Assembly: GCA_012845835.1 (NCBI GenBank)
Contig: JABAKD010000013.1
Coordinates: 14,283,665-14,347,664 of the forward strand
DNA from: Undaria pinnatifida
Lineage: Eukaryota; Sar; Phaeophyceae; Laminariales; Alariaceae
Length of the DNA stretch: 64,000 nucleotides
Direction: 5' to 3'
Of this stretch, positions 11,974 through 21,270 are shown one piece after another (position 1 is the stretch's first letter; the number at the start of each line of letters is the position of its first letter). The translations under genes and the position numbers were made by a program. The notes under the pieces are model-generated. The model had not been told where the DNA came from and made no database searches. It worked only from the letters and a program-made list of their open reading frames with translations.

Positions 11974-14465
11974 CATTGTTGTTGCTGTTGCTGTTGTTGG
12001 TATTGTTGGTGTTATTTAACGCATGCTAAGACAGGGGTTTTCACTCTTTGACGGAATTGTTCCTGTTTTGACGGGGCTCCTTAACCGAAGAGCTTCCTAA
12101 AGTCGTTCAAACACCGCTTGTGTTTTGCCATGTTATTCGTTCCTAGGTCCTACGTGGTAGGTACTTTGTACCTGCTGCATGGGATTGCTGATCTATTGTA
12201 CTCGCTTTCTCAACTTGAGTTGCTTGATGAGTTAGACGGTACAGAGCTCTTCAATTGAGGACCTCCACAGCTTAAGCAGCACGTCTGTCTACAGCAGCAT
12301 GCGTCTGCCTTTCGCTGGTCTTTTTGTAGTCGGCGTTGTTACCGTGGGTATTATTTTTGCAGTTGGTACGAGTAGTGGTATTTGGTGTTGTTAGTGGTGT
12401 GGTTGTGGATAGCCCTCTTAGCCGGCATCTTGATGCTGAGTTTTATTACGTTGTTCGTTAGTACGTTATTACGTTATTATTGTATTGTTGTTTTCTAGTC
12501 TGTTGGGTTCGACGTTGTGTTGTTATCGTTGTTGTTGGTGATGTGGTTGTCGTGGTTAGTGCTTGGGCCGTTGGTGTACAAGTGTCATTTTTGTTGATGG
12601 TATTTTTGTCTGCCACAGGCGTTGGTGCTGTGATGTGCAGCGCTGGCTGATACCCTCGCCAGCCGTCGCTTCGGGTATCCTTGCGCTTGGCTTCTTTGTT
12701 GCTACTGTTGCTGATGCTGTTGATGTCCTCTGTTGGTGTCGGTGTTGTCGCTTTGGTGTTGATGGATTGCTGTTAGTTTGAGTGTTGTCGTCATGGTCGT
12801 TGTAGTTGCTTTTGCTGTTGGTGTCATTCATGTTGATAACATTTTTTTCTGTTGCAGCGATCGTTGGTGTGATGCGCGACGTTAACTGGAGCCCTATGCA
12901 GCCGTGTTCGTGGGCGTCCTTGTGCTGAGCATGGTTCGCTGGCATCTCGTGCTTGCAGTTGCAATTCATCGTACGCATGGCCACGCCATCCCCGCGAATA
13001 TCCCCTTCTACAGAGCGTACTCCTGTTGGCAAAGCCCCGCGTATAGTGTAGAGCTGTTGTGCATGGGTCCATACGCCAATGTCTGTAGAGTGTAGTGCAG
13101 TAAGTCTATCCTTGGTGCAATTTGTTCTTGCCGCTGCTGCTGCTGCTGCTCGTGCTGCTCGTGTTACTCGTGCTGCTGCTGCTGGTGGGGGTGGGGGTGC
13201 TGCTACTGCGGCTACCGTTCTCACGCTGACAACCGTGATCTTTCAGACCAACGCTACAGAGCATTCTTGCAGCCTTGTTTTTCAGTATTCGATGTAGAGA
13301 TTATGGACGCGATTGAGTACCTTGAAGTCGTCCCTCAATCGATGGAACACAAGAGGCGACTCTCTCCTTTAACTAAGGTGTGCGTGTGCGCCAAAGTTCC
13401 CGTCGGCACGCCGTTCACCCGCTCGTTCCCCGCTTGCATCATTCACCGCAACGTCGAGTTGTCTTCGTTTTTCCGGCCACCGACAATAGTGCAGTGGAGA
13501 TGCCTCTATTGTGCCGGTTGAGTAGTGCCGGTTGCTCTCTACATTGTGGAATCGTTTGGCACATATGGGAAAAACCAGTCGTCGCAGTGCGCAGAGTAGT
13601 ACCGGCGGCCGCTGTAGAGTACCAGTATTTCCCTCTATAGTGCACATACCGGCACTATAGAGGGACCACTGCTGTACTGCTGTAACGTCTTTGAAGGCCA
13701 TGATAGTCCGCCAAGCAAACGAAAGGGGCCGTCTTATCGCCTTGTCACACTCTTAATACGGGTTTGCCGCGGCACAACCATCACCATGCTGCTCACGTGT
13801 CGCGCAGCTCCTTACACTGCAGTTGTGACTCGCCCCATATGCCCTGGCAGCCCGACCTGCTCCTTGCGGTTGTTGCTGTGATGTTCATTTTTATGGGTAA
13901 TTATTTTCGTCAAAGGTCCCGAAAGGGTGAAATGCCGTTCCGAACTTGGCCACATCCTTTTCCTACAATGTAACGACGCATGGTGCTAGTAATGCTACTA
14001 TTAATGCTGCTACTACTACTACTACTACTACTACTACTAATAGTGTGGTAAGGGTAGCACCCATATTTTGTGAGAACCCTCGTTTCAAGAGCTCCATGCC
14101 TCTCCCGAGTATCGACTGGTCGGGTAATAATGCAGGTGCAACTCAACGAGCAACCCCATGGCGTAGATTAACGTCTACAACGACTACAACCAAAAATATC
14201 GTTAACCGCACGTGGCATTCCAATTCCACTGGGTAGTTCCTCTGTTTGAGGAGCTCGTCGAGCAGAAAAATAATTATTAGCCGACACGTTCTACCGCGAC
14301 CGTAGCTCACCTAGACGCTTACCTCGTAGGCGGGGATTACTCTGCGGGTGCTAGCGGTCGTTCGTGCTCCCTCTGCCCGAGGTCTGTCACGGTGGGGGTG
14401 TAATGCATCCTAGGTTGGTAGCTTCGAAACCACCCTCATGACCGGTTGTTTTCGCGTGGTCGTGG

Positions 14466-14502
<37 letters not shown>

Positions 14503-17500
14503 TTTTTTTTTCTGGTGTGGTGCTGTCCCGCGCGCTTGTTTGACCGAACGCCCAGGGATACCCCCATACACGTCCTCCTGAACAAGACCGACTTGTTCGA
14601 GGAAATGATCAGGGAGGTGCCGCTCTCGTCTTGCTTTCCGGAGTACTCTGGACCCCCGGATCAGGTGCTGCCGGCGATCTCCTTCGTGGAAGGTAATAGT
14701 GTAGCTAGTCAAAGAAGGCGCCAAAGAGCTACCCAAAGTAGTTTTTGTCCGGGTTGACCTTTGTGACTAATGGGGCGTGCCAAGCGCATCCTTACCTTGG
14801 CGTCGCCAACACCTGCTCGCCGTAGGCGGTAAAAAAATGCAGGCATAATAGTGCTAGTACCGCGCTAACTTTGTTCTGTCTTGTTCGTTCACGTTTTTTT
14901 TTTCCCCCCGGCCGTTTTGGGGCCTAATTGTTTGAACAAGTTCAACAAGAAACACCAAAAGCGAATGCGATCGGACCAAGGCTGCGGTACAGGGGTGATA
15001 TTTGTTGCCTGACTTTGCAGCGGCTCGGGGTCTATCGCGCGAAGTGATCCACCACCCTTTCCTTTGAAGTGTCAAGCGTCTGTGCTGTTTGTAATTATGT
15101 AATTGTGCGATATTAATCCGGAATGGAAGTGTTTGCTACGCTGTGCCAAAAACAAATGCCTAATGCGTTTTGTTGAGGTGAGTTACAAAGTCATTCGTGC
15201 GTGTGGTGAATAAGTGGTGAATAAACTGACTCAACACCCGGGAGTTAAAAAGGGGGTGTATCATAACATCGTCATAACATCATCGTATCATCATCATAAC
15301 ATCATCCTAACATCATCATAACATCATCGTATCATCATCATAACATCATCCTAACATCATCCTATCATCCTCATAACATCATAACATCATCCTAGCATCT
15401 TAACATCATCATAACATCATCCTAGCATCCTAACATCATCATAACATCACTATAACATCATCGTAACATCATCATAACATCATCCTTACATCCTAACATC
15501 ATCGTAACATCACTTTAACATCATCGTAACATCATCATCATAACATGATCCTAACATGATCCTAACATCATCATAACATCATCCTAACATCATCATATCA
15601 TCCTCATAACATCATCCTAACATCATCTTGACATCATCCTAACATCATCATATCATCCTCATAACATCATCCTAACATCATCTTGACATCATCCTAACAT
15701 CATCATATCATCCTCATAACATCATCCTAACATCATCTTGACATCATCCTAACATCATCCTAGCATTGTCATAACATCATCCTAACATCGTCACAAAATC
15801 ATCATAACATCATCATACCATCATCATAACGTCATCATAACATCATCATAACATCATCCTAACATCACCATAACATCACAATATCGCCATAGCATCATCA
15901 TGACATCCCCCGTACTAATACCGTGGGTTTTTCCAAAGCTACGGTGGAGGTTCGCCCATTTCTTTCTGAGATTCCTAACTAACTTCAAGAGCTCTATTCC
16001 CCCCCCCCCCTTTTTTTTTTTTTGAGAAAAAAAGAAAGCATCACCCGATGAAGGATGAATGGCATGCCATGGCATGGCCTACTCCTAGTTAAGGCCTAGC
16101 TAAGACCTAGCCAAGGCCTAGGCAATTTTGCTTTTCAAAAACAATCGAAAACTGAATTAATTTCCGACGGTTTCGGGTCACGGAGAACCGTCATCCATAA
16201 AGCGTTTTCGCCAAAAAGTGGTGTACCTTAATACCTTGAAACCTCTGTCGTAGCACGGGTCCTTTCGTTATCCGTCCTATCAGTCGGCCGGGAAGCGTAT
16301 GCAGGCAGTACTGCCAACATCGGCAATGCTATGCGCGTGTCGTATAGTTTCTAACGTCGTGCTTTGGAAGCACTGCACTACCCATGCCCTAGCAGCCTTG
16401 GCATGATAGCTTGCTGTGGCCGTTTCTGTGATCGCCATATCGTCAGTGCTCCTTGTTTTGTTTGTTGTCATTTTCCCCCTTGGAAGTCTCAAAGGGTTAG
16501 CGGGGTAGGGGCGTGGTCCATTCTTATTGAAGCGAAAAGTCTGTTTGAAGAATCCGGGGGGGCGGGTATATCTTGATAAAAAATAAATATATGCTATATG
16601 AATAGAAACATTGGCGATTTGGAAAAATTTAGCCTTCCACGTTTTGTTTTTGCACAATGAAGAGCTGTAAAATTCCAGGCTTATGGCAGAACGCCTCCGT
16701 ATTTCGATGCAAGTCCCACAGTATTTCCAAGTTTTGTAATTTTTGGGAAGACCAAACGGCTTCGATACGAAGGCGCTAATTCGCCTCGGGCAAGATGGTT
16801 GGCGTGCAAGCCATGGCGTGACCAGCGACCTTTCCGCGACCAGTGGAACACCCATCCCATCCGTGGTGAAGCGTTGAAAATGCACAGGGAGGCACCTCCC
16901 TTCTGTCCATCGCCGGGGGGGCTCGGTGGGTCTCACGTCTGCCGGACTGTCGTCTGATCGCGCTGCCGCGCCGACTGCTTTTTATGCACCGGCCTCAGCG
17001 GGGTAGCGCTTCCTAAAGAACTATGCCCCGAGGCACGCCTAATCGTATATAATTGCCGCGACGTGGGTAAAGAGATTGGGGGGCGTCCTATTTTGGAATG
17101 TGCGATTTTAGTTTCCAGCTCAGCTCTTGGGGGGCTATTCCGTCAGCGGTCTCACGGACAAGCCGTGACATCGGGTGCCGTCCCTTCTCGTCCTCGTTGC
17201 GTGCTTTCCTTTTTTTTATGGTGTTTTGTTAGCTGCGTTGGTAGTTTGTGTGTAGGTTTGTTTGTTTGTTTGTTTGTTTGTTTGATTGCTTGTTTGTTAT
17301 GGCGACGATGGTCTTTCCTCTCGTTTGTGGCTTGTTTGCCCCCGCCAGGCAAGTGCAAGGCGATCGTGTCGAAGTGTTGTCCTCAGAAGAAGGATCCTGT
17401 GGTGACGCCTATCTGCGCACGTGTGAGGAAGGACGTGAAGGTAAGTGGGGTGGTGGTAGAACCACGCGCTTGAGTGGCGTTCTGCGGGAGGGGGAGGGGG

Positions 17501-17678
17501 GGCGTGTAAGGCGTCGTGCTGGTTATTGCACCCAAAAAGCTTTTGTCACCATTTTTCGGTTTATTGCTGTTTCGTCACCGTTTTTTGTTTTGTTTTTGGC
17601 GCAGTGGAAGAGGCTTTATTCAAGGCATGTCTTGAAAATACAGGCCCTTGGTTGTCTGGAGATGAGGATGGAACCTGA
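5009..17678 (+). CDS. Heterotrimeric G-protein alpha subunit (5'-partial, eight exons)
   Basis: G-alpha subunits bind GTP at the inner face of the plasma membrane and relay receptor signals. Exons inferred at 5009-5079, 6945-7082, 7993-8076, 9333-9515, 11759-11841, 14556-14692, 17349-17440 and 17605-17678 join in matching phase up to the last junction. In order they give the helical-domain segment ending LGIPL, ITPEIGHDVVKLWEDEGVQ, LDSTPYY, switch I RVITSGV, switch II DVGGQRNERKKW, the FEDS segment and the guanine-specificity motif NKTD. These are family hallmarks. The N-terminal P-loop (GxGESGKST) was not found in the 5 kb upstream, so the gene is cut by the window edge or is broken. The usual TCAT motif is not intact, and the last junction is ambiguous: the canonical donor at 17441 is phase 0, while the G-alpha-like tail reads in phase 1. 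Identity as a G-alpha is sure; the 3' end model is not. Confidence 0.85.
6451..6609. repeat. (AGC)n trinucleotide repeat
   Basis: A long, slightly interrupted AGC/GCA run about 340 bp before a G-alpha exon, inside the 5080-6944 intron. All frames through it are homopolymeric (Ser, Ala or Leu), so it is not read as coding. Confidence 0.9.
6719..6923. repeat. 102-bp tandem duplication at an intron 3' end
   Basis: Two nearly identical copies start CAGCTGCCGCAGTCGTC at 6719 and 6821. Each carries a long pyrimidine tract (TCCTTCCTCCCC, CTCTTTCCTG). The second copy ends about 20 bp before the acceptor of the exon at 6945, so the polypyrimidine region of this intron has been doubled. Confidence 0.85.
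6945..7082 (+). CDS. G-alpha exon, helical domain middle
   Basis: 46 codons from AKSSLGAEASRVRN to GVQKAWAKK, containing ITPEIGHDVVKLWEDEGVQ, which matches the family ITPEL....LW.D.GIQ block. The acceptor is GCATCAG before 6945. The 3' boundary is AAG followed by GCGAGT at 7083: a GC donor is the only in-phase choice that keeps the G-alpha spacing to the next exon. Confidence 0.8.
7993..8076 (+). CDS. G-alpha exon, helical domain end
   Basis: 28 codons, DKFWILDSTPYYMKEAVRL then TQADMEVTE, matching the family block (E/K)(Y/F)..LDS..YY. The acceptor is CAGCAG before 7993 and the donor is GAG followed by GTGCGA at 8077. Both boundaries are phase 0. Confidence 0.8.
9333..9515 (+). CDS. G-alpha exon, switch I and switch II
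   Basis: 61 codons. EDVVMTRVITSGV is the switch I region with the catalytic arginine and the magnesium-binding threonine; DVGGQRNERKKW is switch II with the GTPase glutamine; it ends VSLAGYNQ. The acceptor is TTTTGGACAG and the donor is CAG followed by GTAAAT at 9516. Phase 0 at both ends. This is the most strongly conserved exon in the window. Confidence 0.93.
9503..10370. repeat. Minisatellite repeating a 5' splice site, split by an insertion
   Basis: The exon-intron border GGTACAATCAG/GTAAATC (donor at 9516) starts a unit of roughly 55 bp with GCATGCTACGATAGGG. Variants recur as ACCCAGGTAGAT near 9550, TACAACCAGGTAATG near 9610, TGCAACCGGGTAATT near 10275 and TGCAACCAGGTAAACG near 10330. 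Between 9655 and 10240 the array is interrupted by a copy of a dispersed repeat that has other copies at 20500 and 46263. Confidence 0.8.
9655..10240 (-). mobile_element. Dispersed repeat family C, copy 1
   Basis: About 580 bp, reverse complement of 20500-21060 and 46263-46835. Shared landmarks include CTTACGAGCGGTTCT, GACTCGCCGAACACCT, GGTTATCGAGTAGATCAT and two GGCACCGACG-type palindromes near the start. On the minus strand it ends at GAGTAC followed by a long C run (the G run at 9630-9649). It has no coding capacity, so it is a non-autonomous element of unknown class lying in a G-alpha intron. Confidence 0.8.
10436..10680 (+). mobile_element. tRNA-derived SINE-like copy
   Basis: A B-box-like GGGTTCGAACCTCGG (near 10463) starts the element. 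Its body contains CGAAAGCGCACGA and GGGGGGAAGAAGTGACGACA, then CTGTGACCACGGCTTGTCC, and it ends with an A-rich AAATAAAAAATAAAA tail. The same body occurs at 53026, 62425 and 62902. The head is shorter than in the copies at 53 and 62 kb. Confidence 0.7.
11759..11841 (+). CDS. G-alpha exon, FED segment
   Basis: It encodes VMFEDSTQNRLLEALDLY then EQVVSNPMF, matching the family block (V/M)(L/M)FED...NR...S..LF......N..F. The acceptor is TCTCTAAG and the donor is CAG followed by GTGAGG at 11842. It starts in phase 0 after NQ and ends in phase 2. Confidence 0.88.
11892..11972. repeat. (TTG)27 microsatellite
   Basis: A perfect triplet run of 81 bp, followed by interrupted GTTGCTGTTG sequence to about 12015. 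It lies 50 bp after the donor of the FED exon, inside the 11842-14555 intron. Confidence 0.95.
12583..12900. repeat. Diverged tandem duplication in a G-alpha intron
   Basis: The sequence around 12583-12640 (GTGTCATTTTTGTTGATGG, GCGTTGGTGCTGTGATG) recurs around 12822-12880 (GTGTCATTCATGTTGATAAC, TCGTTGGTGTGATGCG). The offset is about 240 bp. The rest of this intron is GTTG-rich simple sequence. Confidence 0.5.
13131..13185. repeat. (GCT)n microsatellite
   Basis: A GCT run broken by CGT and TTA triplets. It produces poly-Ala and poly-Leu frames that should not be taken as genes. Confidence 0.85.
13630..13665. repeat. Perfect short hairpin
   Basis: TCCCTCTATAGTGC and GCACTATAGAGGGA are perfect 14-bp inverted arms around an 8-base loop. 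No adjacent U-run marks it as a terminator. It lies in the G-alpha intron 11842-14555. Confidence 0.8.
14009..14038. repeat. (TAC)n microsatellite
   Basis: A run of about ten CTA/TAC triplets inside a G-alpha intron. Confidence 0.9.
14465..14502. repeat. (GTC)n microsatellite
   Basis: A nearly perfect GTC/CGT run followed by a T-run. It lies about 55 bp before the acceptor of the NKTD exon. Confidence 0.9.
14556..14692 (+). CDS. G-alpha exon, NKxD guanine-specificity motif
   Basis: It encodes DTPIHVLLNKTDLFEEMI, then the CFPEYSGPP segment and ISFVE. NKTDLF is the guanine-recognition motif. The acceptor is CGCCCAG and the donor is GAAG followed by GTAATA at 14693. The single leading base completes the arginine codon left in phase 2 by the previous exon. 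It ends in phase 1. Confidence 0.88.
15260..15907. repeat. Minisatellite with an 11-bp-type unit, about 650 bp
   Basis: About 60 copies of variants of ATCATC(A/C)TAAC, with occasional shorter units and a higher-order block (CTTGACATCATCCTAACATC) repeated near 15625, 15680 and 15735. It lies in the intron 14693-17348. Every frame is repetitive. Confidence 0.95.
17258..17290. repeat. (TTTG)n tetranucleotide repeat
   Basis: Seven or so TTTG units about 60 bp before the acceptor of the exon at 17349. Confidence 0.85.
17349..17440 (+). CDS. G-alpha exon, region of the G5 motif
   Basis: Read in the phase left by the previous exon it gives KCKAIVSKCC, then PQKKDPVVTPICARVRKDVK. This can be aligned to the family segment KF..L...(Y)TH.TCATDT.NV, but the TCAT loop itself is not intact. 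The acceptor is CCCGCCAG and the donor is the consensus AAG followed by GTAAGT at 17441. Confidence 0.6.
17605..17678 (+). CDS. G-alpha terminal exon
   Basis: After the acceptor GGCGCAG, one frame reads EEALFKACLENTGPWLSGD and stops at 17676-17678. It aligns without gaps to the family C-terminal helix (VTDVII..NL...GL), the receptor-contact region. The canonical donor of the previous exon would instead give a WKRLYSRH frame ending at 17688. A missed micro-exon, another donor or a true frameshift could explain this. Confidence 0.5.
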
Positions 17679-18114
17679 GATTGTGTGATGGCGATCGTTC
17701 AAGCGCGTTGTGCGTTGTGCAGAATAAATCCCGAGGGGTTGTATGGGCTGCTGTGGTGGACACCGGCATGCAACGGTTGTTGTGCGCGTTTGTCGACGTG
17801 TTGTGTCCGCCTGTGTTCGAGTAACGCCTCTGACGGTATGCATCGAGGCGTAAACAAAACTCTATTTCTGAGAGCTACTAAGTGCCACGACGTACAGTAC
17901 TCTTTTGGCTTTAAATATTTTGCAGTTTTTGTTTTTCGATTTACAACCAACACCCCCCCCTCCCTCCCGAGCCCCTCTGACATGGAAGAGTGTGGTGGAC
18001 TAGAGATTAGCGAGAAAACGATCGCTATCCTAGGAGATAGATGGCGGCTGCAGACGGCGAAACAGAAACACTTTTTATGTAGTATGTGGAAGAAGCGTGT
18101 AATGAGCTCCCAAA

Positions 18115-18215
18115 TGTTGGAGGTGTCTCTATCAGGAGTAGGAACGGTGCTCCGTCTGGAAAGGGATGCGTGGTCAATGGTCAAATGACCAAGGCCAGCA
18201 ACAAATGAGTACCCC
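18115..18215 (+). repeat. Dispersed repeat family D, copy 1
   Basis: GGAGGTGTCTCTATCAGGAG, GTGCTCCGTCTGGAAAG and the closing AATGAGTACCCC correspond to 21100-21260 (GGAGGTGTCTATACTAGG, GCGCTCCGTTTCGAAAG, AATGAATACACCCC). Like family C it runs into a C-rich tract after GAGTAC or GAATAC. Confidence 0.6.
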
Positions 18216-18219
18216 TCCC

Positions 18220-18700
18220 TCTCCCGCCGCCCCACCTAAAATCAAATATGGTACAATAATGAATACTACCAGTCAGGTGATATCACCTCATTACCTATCC
18301 AACCAGCCATGCCGTAGCTCCAATTCACTTATTTTCTATTTCCGCGCTCCCTCCTCCCCCACCACCCGCACCATCGCCTAGACCTAGCACATATAGTAAA
18401 GTTCCTCCCAGGTATACATTCATACGACCTAAAGGGGTTAGATTCCCCCCCCCCTCCCTCCCCACATCGGCCCCCCCTCCTCGTTTTGTTCTCTCCCGCC
18501 GCCCCACCTAAAATCAAAATCTGCCAGAGCAATACACACTATCAGAGAGTTGATATCACCTCACTACCTTTGTAGCCATCCATGCCGTAGCTCCCATTCA
18601 TATCCCTTCCCCCCCCCCAACGCCCCCTCCTACCGCACCACCCGCACCACCGCCTGGCACGACGCGTATAGCAAGTTCCTAACATATATATACGACGCGT
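18220..18700. repeat. Two direct copies of a 270-bp C-rich unit
   Basis: CTCTCCCGCCGCCCCACCTA begins copies near 18220 and 18493. Both continue with a GATATCACCTCA(T/C)TACC motif, CCATGCCGTAGCTCC and CACCACCCGCACCA. The same motifs occur reverse-complemented at 19430-19600 and, in part, near 19750-19930, so this is the left flank of a larger inverted structure. Confidence 0.75.
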
Positions 18701-18734
18701 ATAGCAAGCTCCTAACATATATATATTATAAAAA

Positions 18735-19330
18735 ATGAAAATACACTCCAGCTGTGAGATCGAAGATTTCGTCGAAACTCATCTTTGCAAGCTGTGTGTG
18801 ATACTCCGATCGCGCGCATTACGAGTTGTGTGTCCTCATTAAGGATATAGGTCGGCGACTCCCCTTACAACTACAGTGTAGCTATCAGGGTCAACAGGAT
18901 TATTTTAGTCAGTCTGTGCGCGGAAACTATAAAACCCGTTTCTGAGGGGGACAAAATCTGACAGCTGTGAAGGGAAATGTATCCTTTTATCAAGTGAATC
19001 TTGTAAGTCGAATAACCGGTGAGGGGGGTGGGGCGGAGTTTTGAAGGACGTGGGGGCCTGGTTTTGATCGAAAGCGAGCGGGTTTGGAGGGGGGGGGGGG
19101 GGGGGGGGGAAAGGGGGCAATTTGTGCATGTAAGCTATAAATCCTTTCGAGGGGATAAATCTGACGGTTTTGGCACCAGTATATTATTGGGGGCGGGGGG
19201 GGGGGGGGGGAGGGGCGGGGGGGGCAGCTCAATATGTGCCTGGAAACTATACATTATTTTGAGGGGATAAATGTGACGGTTTTGGAAATAATACATCAGT
19301 TTATCATGTATATCCTGGGGTAAGTCGTAC
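18735..19330 (+). mobile_element. Dispersed repeat family B, left arm of a large inverted repeat
   Basis: It begins with CACTCCAGCTGTGAGATCG, AACTCATCTTTGCAAGCTG and GATACTCCGATCGCGCG, then ATAGGTCGGCGACTCCCCTT, AGGGTCAACAGG and CTATAAAACCCGTTT. Sub-repeats of about 170 bp with long G runs follow. The reverse complement occurs at 19990-20495, and a direct copy lies at 50008-50490. Confidence 0.8.
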
Positions 19331-19990
19331 AATCAGTGAGTAAAGAGAGGGTGGAGTGTTCGAGGGGGTGGGGTTGGGATGGGTTGGGGGGGAGGTGGGG
19401 GGTGTGGGGCCGGGGGGGGGGCGGGGGGGGAGGAAAGGCTTTAGGTGAGGGGTTTGTTATACGTGTGGTGCTAGGTCTAGGCGATGGTGCGGGTGATGGG
19501 GAAGAAGGGGGCGTTCGAGGCGGGGGGGGGGGGGGGAACACAGCGGCATGGATGGCTCTCGAAAGATAATGAGGTGATATCCCGTGCGTGAAGTGTTTAT
19601 TAATGTGGCGGATTTCGATATTTTGGTGGGGCGTTTGAGTAAGGGAGAGCAAGAGGGGGGGGGGGGGGGGGGGGGGAGATATTTTTTAGGAGGTTTAGGT
19701 CACAAATAATATTCAAATACACTTCGGCTGTGAGATCAAAGATATGTAGCAGCTTGTTATACGCGTGGTGCTAGGTCTAGGCGATCGTGCAGGTGGTCGG
19801 AAAAGAGGGGGCGTTGGAGGGGGGGGGGGGTGGGGGGGTGGGGGGGGGGGGGGAGGAAGGGCTTTAGGTGAGGGGTTTGTTATACGAGTGGTGCTAGGTC
19901 TAGGCGATGGTGCGGGTGATGGGGTATATATATATCATCTATGCGGCCTAAAGCTGTTGGAAATCCCCCCCCCCCCTTGAACACTCTGCC
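19330..19990. repeat. G-rich centre of the inverted repeat
   Basis: TTGTTATACG(T/C)GTGGTGCTAG with GTCTAGGCGATGGTGCGGGT occurs at about 19457, 19753 and 19877. The copies are separated by G runs of 10 to 22 bases. No reading frame of interest. Confidence 0.7.
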
Positions 19991-20495
19991 CTCTCCTCAA
20001 TAGTTGTACGACTCATAGGATATACATGATAAACTGATGCATTCCTTCCACAACCGTGAGATTTGTCCCCTTCAAGTATTTATATTTTCGCGCACAGATT
20101 GTTGCCCCGGCCGCCCCCCCCCCCCCCCCCCCCCCACCCGCTCCCTCTTCTTCAAACCCCGGCCCCCACGCCCTTAAAATCTCCGCCCTCCCCTCACCCG
20201 GTTATACGACTTACAGGATACACGTTTGATAAACTGATGATGCATTTCCTTTCACAGCTGTTAGATTTTGTCCCCCTCAAAAACGGGTTTTATAGTTTCC
20301 GCGCACAGACTGATCAACTTCACCCTGTTGACCCTGGTACGAGCTACACTGTAGTTCCAAGGGAACTCGCCGATCTATATCCTTCATGAGGACACACACC
20401 CAGTAATTCGCGCGATCGGAGTATCACACACAGCTTGCAAAGATAAGTTTCGACGAAATCTTCGATCTCACAGCTGGAGTGTATTTTTATTTTTA
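19990..20495 (-). mobile_element. Dispersed repeat family B, right arm of the inverted repeat
   Basis: Reverse complement of the 18735-19330 arm, ending with CTTGCAAAGATAAGTTTCGA and TCACAGCTGGAGTGTATTTT. A C run at 20116-20136 replaces the G run of the left arm. Family C copy 2 follows directly. Confidence 0.8.
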
Positions 20496-20499
20496 TATT

Positions 20500-21060
20500 T
20501 TATATAATTGTTGGCGTCGGTTGGCACCGACGCTGTAAAACATTATTTGTATATTGGGAATGGCGTTAGTTGGCACCGACGCATTGAAACATGCCAATCA
20601 CTTCGTGAGCTAGACAACAAGGGTGCCGTTTTTTTTTTTTTTTGGCGGTCACCATGATGGTTATCGAGTAGATCATATTGTGCGGGGTGGAAAACCCTAA
20701 CTCCGTACAAGGGGAATGATCGCATCACGTAGTGTAAACATGGTAAGGCACCCACGGGGCAGTTACATGGCAATACCCATTGCTGTCTTTGGAGTGGCCA
20801 CGCCAGAAGACAAAGTAACTCCATGGCGCTGTCATCCATAAGCAAGAAAGGAGGCACAAGGTGCCGAAGTGTTCCGTCTTACGAGCGGTTCTAGGAAGGA
20901 TGCAGTTCCTTCATGCGACTCGCCGAACACCTCACGGCGCTTCGCGCTTGGTGCAAGCAATGTCTGCCTGATTGGTGAAAACCCGACGCGCTTCGTCCCG
21001 GCATAGAAGGAATGCGAGGGTCTATGGTCATACGACTACGGTCATGTACAAACTGAGTAC
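20500..21060 (+). mobile_element. Dispersed repeat family C, copy 2
   Basis: Same element as 9655-10240 (inverted) and 46263-46835 (direct). It starts with two short sub-repeats containing TTGGCACCGACG and ends ACAAACTGAGTAC followed by a C-rich run at 21062-21092. A T run (20630-20644) lies inside, as in the other copies. Confidence 0.8.
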
Positions 21061-21099
21061 ATCCCCCCCCCCCCCCCCCCGCCCCCCCCCCCAATATGT

Positions 21100-21270
21100 T
21101 GGAGGTGTCTATACTAGGTGGAGGAACACGGCGCTCCGTTTCGAAAGCGATTCGAGGTCAATGCCCGTATAATTACTGTGAGTCAAAAAACAAGTATGCC
21201 CCCCCCCCCCCCCCCAACTACGGCTATGCATAAAATGAATACACCCCCCCGCCCCCGCCCCCGCCCCCTC
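21100..21270 (+). repeat. Dispersed repeat family D, copy 2
   Basis: Related to 18115-18215. It contains two internal C tracts (about 21200-21216 and 21244-21270) that follow AAACAAGTATG and AATGAATACA. Confidence 0.6.
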
